64,000 nt of DNA from Pseudomonas fluorescens (GTDB taxonomy: Bacteria > Pseudomonadota > Gammaproteobacteria > Pseudomonadales > Pseudomonadaceae), in the NCBI RefSeq assembly GCF_000967965.1, contig NZ_LACC01000019.1:1-64000 (forward strand), read 5' to 3'. The position numbers were made by a program, and so were the translations under genes. How positions within the stretch are numbered: position 1 is the first letter of the stretch; each line of letters begins with the position of its first letter. Below the pieces are notes generated by a model that saw only the letters and a list, made by a program, of their open reading frames with translations, ran no database searches and was not told the origin of the DNA. Below are positions 60,582-64,000 of the stretch, in pieces.

Positions 60582-61619
60582 ATGTTTCGGGGAGCTCGGG
60601 AATTGTTGATCAGGTGGCAGGGGGTGGCATTTTTGCTGCTCGGCGCACTATCAGGCTGTGGTAACGGCGACCCCCTCGAAAGCTTCGGCGGTCCCACCAT
60701 GGGCAGCACTTATTCGATCAAGTATGTGCGCCATGCCGGCCTTCCGGCGCAGGACGAGGTCCGTGTCCAGGTCGAGCAGATCCTCGCTGACATTGACCGG
60801 CAAATGTCCACGTACCGCAGCGACTCGGACATCGAGCGCTTCAATGCATTACCGGCCAACCGCTGTCAGGCAATGCCGGCGTCGATCCTCGAATTGGTCC
60901 GCGTGGGCGAGCAACTGTCAGTGCAAAGCGACGGTTCCTACGATCTGACGGTGGAGCCGTTGCTCAATCTCTGGGGGTTTGGTCCGCAGGCCCGTGGGGA
61001 AAAAGTCCCGACCGCCGAAGCGCTCGCCGAAGCCCGCAAGCGCGTCGGCCATGAACACTTGCGCATCGAGGGCGACCGGTTGTGCAAGGACGCCGCCGTC
61101 GAGGTCGACTTCAACAGCATCGCCGCCGGTTATGCGGTGGACACGATTGCCGCAAGACTCGAGGCGATGGGCATCCACGACTACCTCGCCGAGGCCACGG
61201 GCGAGCTCAAGGCGTCAGGCAAGAAGGCTGACGGCTCGCCATGGCGCATTGCCCTGGAAGAGCCGCGGGATGACCGGCAGGTGGCCGAGCGGGTCATTGT
61301 CGTCGACGGCTATGGCCTGTCCACTTCCGGCGACTACCGGAATTATTTCGAGCAGGACGGCCAGCGTTTTTCCCACACCTTCGATGCCCGCACCGGTGCG
61401 CCCGTCTCACATAACCTGGCATCGGTCACGGTGATTCATCCTTCAGCGTTGATGGCCGATGGCTTATCGACGCTGTTGCTGATTCTCGGCCCGGAGCGCG
61501 GTTGGGACTACGCAGAAAAACACGATATCGGCGCATTTTTTGTGATTCGTGCCGATACAGGTTTCGTCACACGCAGCAGTCACGCTTTTGAACGCCTCAG
61601 TGGCAAAAAAACCGAATGA
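60582..61619 (+). CDS. apbE: FAD:protein FMN transferase ApbE
   Basis: A 345-aa exported lipoprotein. A hydrophobic leader ends in the lipobox LSGC (about residues 23-26). It would attach FMN to a Thr/Ser of partner flavoproteins such as NqrB, NqrC or RnfG. FGGPTMGSTYSIKYVRH, VEVDFNSIAAGYAVDTIAAR, and TFDARTGAPVSHNL are family signatures. RBS before ATG 60582 is weak (CAGGGG); a TTG near 60603 is possible. In many pseudomonads this gene ends the nqr operon; no nqr gene is present here. Confidence 0.92.
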   Translation: MFRGARELLIRWQGVAFLLLGALSGCGNGDPLESFGGPTMGSTYSIKYVRHAGLPAQDEVRVQVEQILADIDRQMSTYRSDSDIERFNALPANRCQAMPASILELVRVGEQLSVQSDGSYDLTVEPLLNLWGFGPQARGEKVPTAEALAEARKRVGHEHLRIEGDRLCKDAAVEVDFNSIAAGYAVDTIAARLEAMGIHDYLAEATGELKASGKKADGSPWRIALEEPRDDRQVAERVIVVDGYGLSTSGDYRNYFEQDGQRFSHTFDARTGAPVSHNLASVTVIHPSALMADGLSTLLLILGPERGWDYAEKHDIGAFFVIRADTGFVTRSSHAFERLSGKKTE

Positions 61620-61826
61620 TTTCGGCGATTTGAGCATTGAAAACTGGCGTTGTAGCGCAGGCAAAAGTAGCCTACGACGCGACCAAGGGTTAATGTGCGC
61701 GGCGTTGACGCTTCTATAGACTGTGTCCGGGTTCTGCACTGGCCCCAAATTGTTCCTTCATGCCACGCATTGGCGTGATTTAGCCGCAGGTGCCGAGGGT
61801 GCCGCGGCCTGTTCTGAGGAGTACGC

Positions 61827-63221
61827 ATGGCTGTCTACAACTACGACGTGGTGGTGTTGGGTTCCGGCCCGGCGGGGGAAGGCGCGGCAATGAACGCCGC
61901 CAAGGCAGGGCGCAAGGTGGCGATGGTCGATAGCCGTCGCCAGGTCGGCGGCAACTGCACTCACTTGGGCACCATCCCGTCCAAGGCACTGCGTCACTCG
62001 GTGCGGCAGATCATGCAGTTCAACACCAACCCGATGTTCCGGGCCATTGGTGAGCCGCGCTGGTTCTCTTTCCCGGACGTGTTGAAAAGCGCCGAGAAAG
62101 TCATCGCCAAACAAGTCGCTTCGCGTACCGGTTACTACGCCCGTAACCGCGTCGACGTGTTCTTCGGCACCGGCAGCTTTGCCGACGAGCAAACCATCGA
62201 AGTGGTCTGCGCCAACGGCGTGGTCGAGAAACTGGTGGCCAAGCACATCATCATCGCCACCGGTTCGCGCCCGTATCGCCCGGCGGACATCGATTTCCAT
62301 CACCCGCGTATCTACGATAGCGACACCATCCTCAGCCTCGGCCACACCCCGCGCAAACTCATCGTTTACGGCGCTGGCGTGATCGGTTGCGAATACGCGT
62401 CGATCTTCAGTGGTCTGGGTGTGTTGGTTGAACTGGTGGACAACCGCGGTCAGTTGCTGAGCTTCCTCGACTCGGAAATCTCCCAGGCCCTGAGTTATCA
62501 CTTCAGCAACAACAACATCACGGTTCGCCACAACGAAGACTACGACCGCGTCGAAGGCGTGGACAACGGCGTGATCCTGCACCTCAAGTCCGGCAAGAAG
62601 ATCAAGGCCGACGCCTTGCTCTGGTGCAACGGCCGCACCGGCAACACCGATCAGTTGGGTCTGGAAAACATCGGCGTGAAGGTCAACGGCCGTGGCCAGA
62701 TCGAAGTCGATGAGGCTTATCGTACCTGCGTGCCGAACATCTACGGCGCCGGTGACGTGATCGGCTGGCCGAGCCTGGCCAGTGCCGCCCACGACCAGGG
62801 CCGTTCGGCCGCTGGCAGCATCGTCGACAACGGAAGTTGGCGTTTCGTCAACGACGTGCCGACCGGGATTTACACCATTCCGGAGATCAGCTCGATCGGC
62901 AAGAACGAGCAGGAACTGACCCAGGCCAAAGTGCCGTACGAAGTGGGCAAAGCCTTCTTCAAGAGCATGGCGCGGGCGCAGATCGCCGGCGAGCCGCAAG
63001 GCATGCTGAAGATCCTGTTCCACCGTGAAACCCTGGAAGTACTGGGCGTTCACTGCTTCGGTTATCAGGCGTCGGAGATCGTGCACATCGGTCAGGCGAT
63101 CATGAACCAGCCGGGCGAACAGAACACGTTGAAGTACTTCGTCAACACCACGTTCAACTACCCGACCATGGCCGAAGCCTATCGGGTAGCCGCGTACGAC
63201 GGCCTCAACCGGCTTTTTTGA
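61827..63221 (+). CDS. sthA: Soluble pyridine nucleotide transhydrogenase
   Basis: A 464-aa FAD flavoprotein that re-oxidises NADPH with NAD+. The FAD motif VVVLGSGPAGEGAAMNAAKA starts near residue 6. The disulfide-reductase motif is modified to GGNCTHLGTIPSKALRH, with Thr in place of the second Cys, as expected for SthA. NAD(P)-binding VYGAGVIGCEYASIFSGLG and dimerisation domain are complete. GAGGAG precedes ATG 61827. Confidence 0.97.
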   Translation: MAVYNYDVVVLGSGPAGEGAAMNAAKAGRKVAMVDSRRQVGGNCTHLGTIPSKALRHSVRQIMQFNTNPMFRAIGEPRWFSFPDVLKSAEKVIAKQVASRTGYYARNRVDVFFGTGSFADEQTIEVVCANGVVEKLVAKHIIIATGSRPYRPADIDFHHPRIYDSDTILSLGHTPRKLIVYGAGVIGCEYASIFSGLGVLVELVDNRGQLLSFLDSEISQALSYHFSNNNITVRHNEDYDRVEGVDNGVILHLKSGKKIKADALLWCNGRTGNTDQLGLENIGVKVNGRGQIEVDEAYRTCVPNIYGAGDVIGWPSLASAAHDQGRSAAGSIVDNGSWRFVNDVPTGIYTIPEISSIGKNEQELTQAKVPYEVGKAFFKSMARAQIAGEPQGMLKILFHRETLEVLGVHCFGYQASEIVHIGQAIMNQPGEQNTLKYFVNTTFNYPTMAEAYRVAAYDGLNRLF

Positions 63222-63227
63222 CGGGCT

Positions 63228-63252
63228 CCGGCCGGTGGCCTGAGCCGGCCGG
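63228..63252. terminator. Hairpin between sthA and the GDPD gene
   Basis: CCGGCCGG (63228-63235), 9-nt loop, CCGGCCGG (63245-63252). GC-rich stem without a T-tract, between convergent genes. Confidence 0.6.
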
Positions 63253-63263
63253 GGAGACCGATT

Positions 63264-63986
63264 TCAGCAATTCTCGAGCGTGGCAGTGGCCAAACCGGGA
63301 AAGTCTGTAATCAGGCTGTCAACGCCGAAGTCGGCGAGTCTGCGCATCAGCGCAGGCTCGTTGACGGTCCACACCGACACATGCAGCCCCTGACGCTGCG
63401 CCCGTTGCAGGCGTTCCGGCGTGCACAGGGTCCAGTTCAGCGCCAGAATCTCACAGCCATAGCTGGCCGCGACCTTCAGCGGGTCGAGCCAGGCGTACTC
63501 GGCCACCATCCCGCGGGACACGTCCGGCACCAGTTCCAGCGCGGCCTTCAATACTTCGCGTGAACTCGAGGTGATGGTCACCTTGTCCATCAGCCCATGA
63601 CGCTGCACCATTTCGCGAATCGCCAGCACGGTGGTCGCGGCACGCATCCTTGATGCGCTTTTGACTTCCAGCTGCCAGTGATCGAAGTCGCATTTCTCGA
63701 ACAGTTCTTCCAGCGTCGGAATCGGGCACGGCTTGATCCAGCCCGGGCCACCCTGGCGTGCGTCATACGTCACAAGCTCGGCCGCCGTGTGCTCGACGAC
63801 CTTGCCGCGACGGTCAGTGGTGCGTTTGAGGGTCGGGTCGTGAATGACCATCAGCTCGCCATCCATGGACAGGTGCAGGTCCAGTTCGCAGCGACGCACG
63901 CCGTGCTTGAGACATTCCTGAAAGCTGGTCAGGGTGTTTTCCGGTGCTTCGCCCTTGGCGCCGCGATGGCCGTAGATGAGGGTCAC
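63264..63986 (-). CDS. Glycerophosphodiester phosphodiesterase
   Basis: A 240-aa cytoplasmic GDPD-family enzyme (no signal peptide) that would hydrolyse glycerophosphodiesters to glycerol-3-phosphate and alcohol. It starts MTLIYGHRGAKGEAPENTLT with the catalytic His-Arg. The second active-site set is CELDLHLSMDGELMVIHDPT. It is of the UgpQ type. The start is only 14 bp from the window end, so its promoter is not visible. Confidence 0.93.
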   Translation of the reverse strand: MTLIYGHRGAKGEAPENTLTSFQECLKHGVRRCELDLHLSMDGELMVIHDPTLKRTTDRRGKVVEHTAAELVTYDARQGGPGWIKPCPIPTLEELFEKCDFDHWQLEVKSASRMRAATTVLAIREMVQRHGLMDKVTITSSSREVLKAALELVPDVSRGMVAEYAWLDPLKVAASYGCEILALNWTLCTPERLQRAQRQGLHVSVWTVNEPALMRRLADFGVDSLITDFPGLATATLENC

Positions 63987-64000
63987 GGTTCTTCCTTAAT

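Overview
The window is a chromosomal segment of a Pseudomonas, most likely of the P. fluorescens group. This rests on the gene content and order, the high GC coding bias, and many REP/REPIN-type intergenic palindromes with GTGGGAGC...GCTCGCGA or TGTGGCGAGGGAGC cores. From memory, the order follows two P. aeruginosa PAO1 blocks: recR-acyl-CoA dehydrogenase-apt-anr-hemN-cco-aer-acnA (PA1534-PA1562 area) and slt-uup-usp-fadBA-topA-sulA-lexA-psrA-nagZ-mtnP-mfd-gap-apbE-sthA (PA3020-PA2991 area). No tRNA, rRNA, CRISPR array, transposase, integrase or phage gene was seen.

Layout. 1-4.8 kb: an MDR-family reductase, recR, an acyl-CoA dehydrogenase, apt and anr. 4.9-20.5 kb, all on the minus strand: a microaerobic respiration island. 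It holds hemN with a perfect Anr box, the cbb3-oxidase assembly genes ccoG-ccoH-ccoI-ccoS plus a TauE/SafE-like membrane protein, and two tandem ccoNOQP operons. A secreted metallophosphoesterase-like protein with an apparently ruined metal site lies between ccoG and the first cco operon. 20.5-24.5 kb: an alpha/beta hydrolase, an AT-rich pocket with one orphan protein, the Aer energy-taxis receptor and a CPBP protease. 24.7-39.8 kb: acnA, a 270-bp MITE-like palindromic element, rlmM, tusA, a MATE pump, pdxB, an ABC exporter, slt, an ABC-F ATPase and a universal stress protein. 40-52 kb: fadBA (beta-oxidation), topA, the SOS pair lexA-sulA, psrA, nagZ and a methylthio-nucleoside phosphorylase. 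52-64 kb: a SNF2 helicase, csiV, mfd, gap, apbE, sthA and a glycerophosphodiesterase.

How the genes work together. Anr senses low oxygen. Boxes matching TTGAT-N4-ATCAA precede hemN (10/10), the second cco operon (9/10) and ccoG (8/10), so oxygen-independent heme synthesis, oxidase assembly and the high-affinity oxidase should rise together, with Aer steering the cell along the redox gradient. PsrA has two abutting operators in its own promoter and a one-mismatch candidate upstream of fadBA, linking fatty-acid sensing to beta-oxidation. lexA-sulA carries two LexA boxes. gap carries two directly repeated HexR-like sites.

Most notable: the predicted metallophosphoesterase pseudoenzyme, the MITE-like element, a dispersed repeat that supplies the C-terminal codons of ccoP2, the overlapping PsrA operators, a perfect 41-bp inverted repeat beside the hemN promoter, and an apbE next to gap with no nqr operon.
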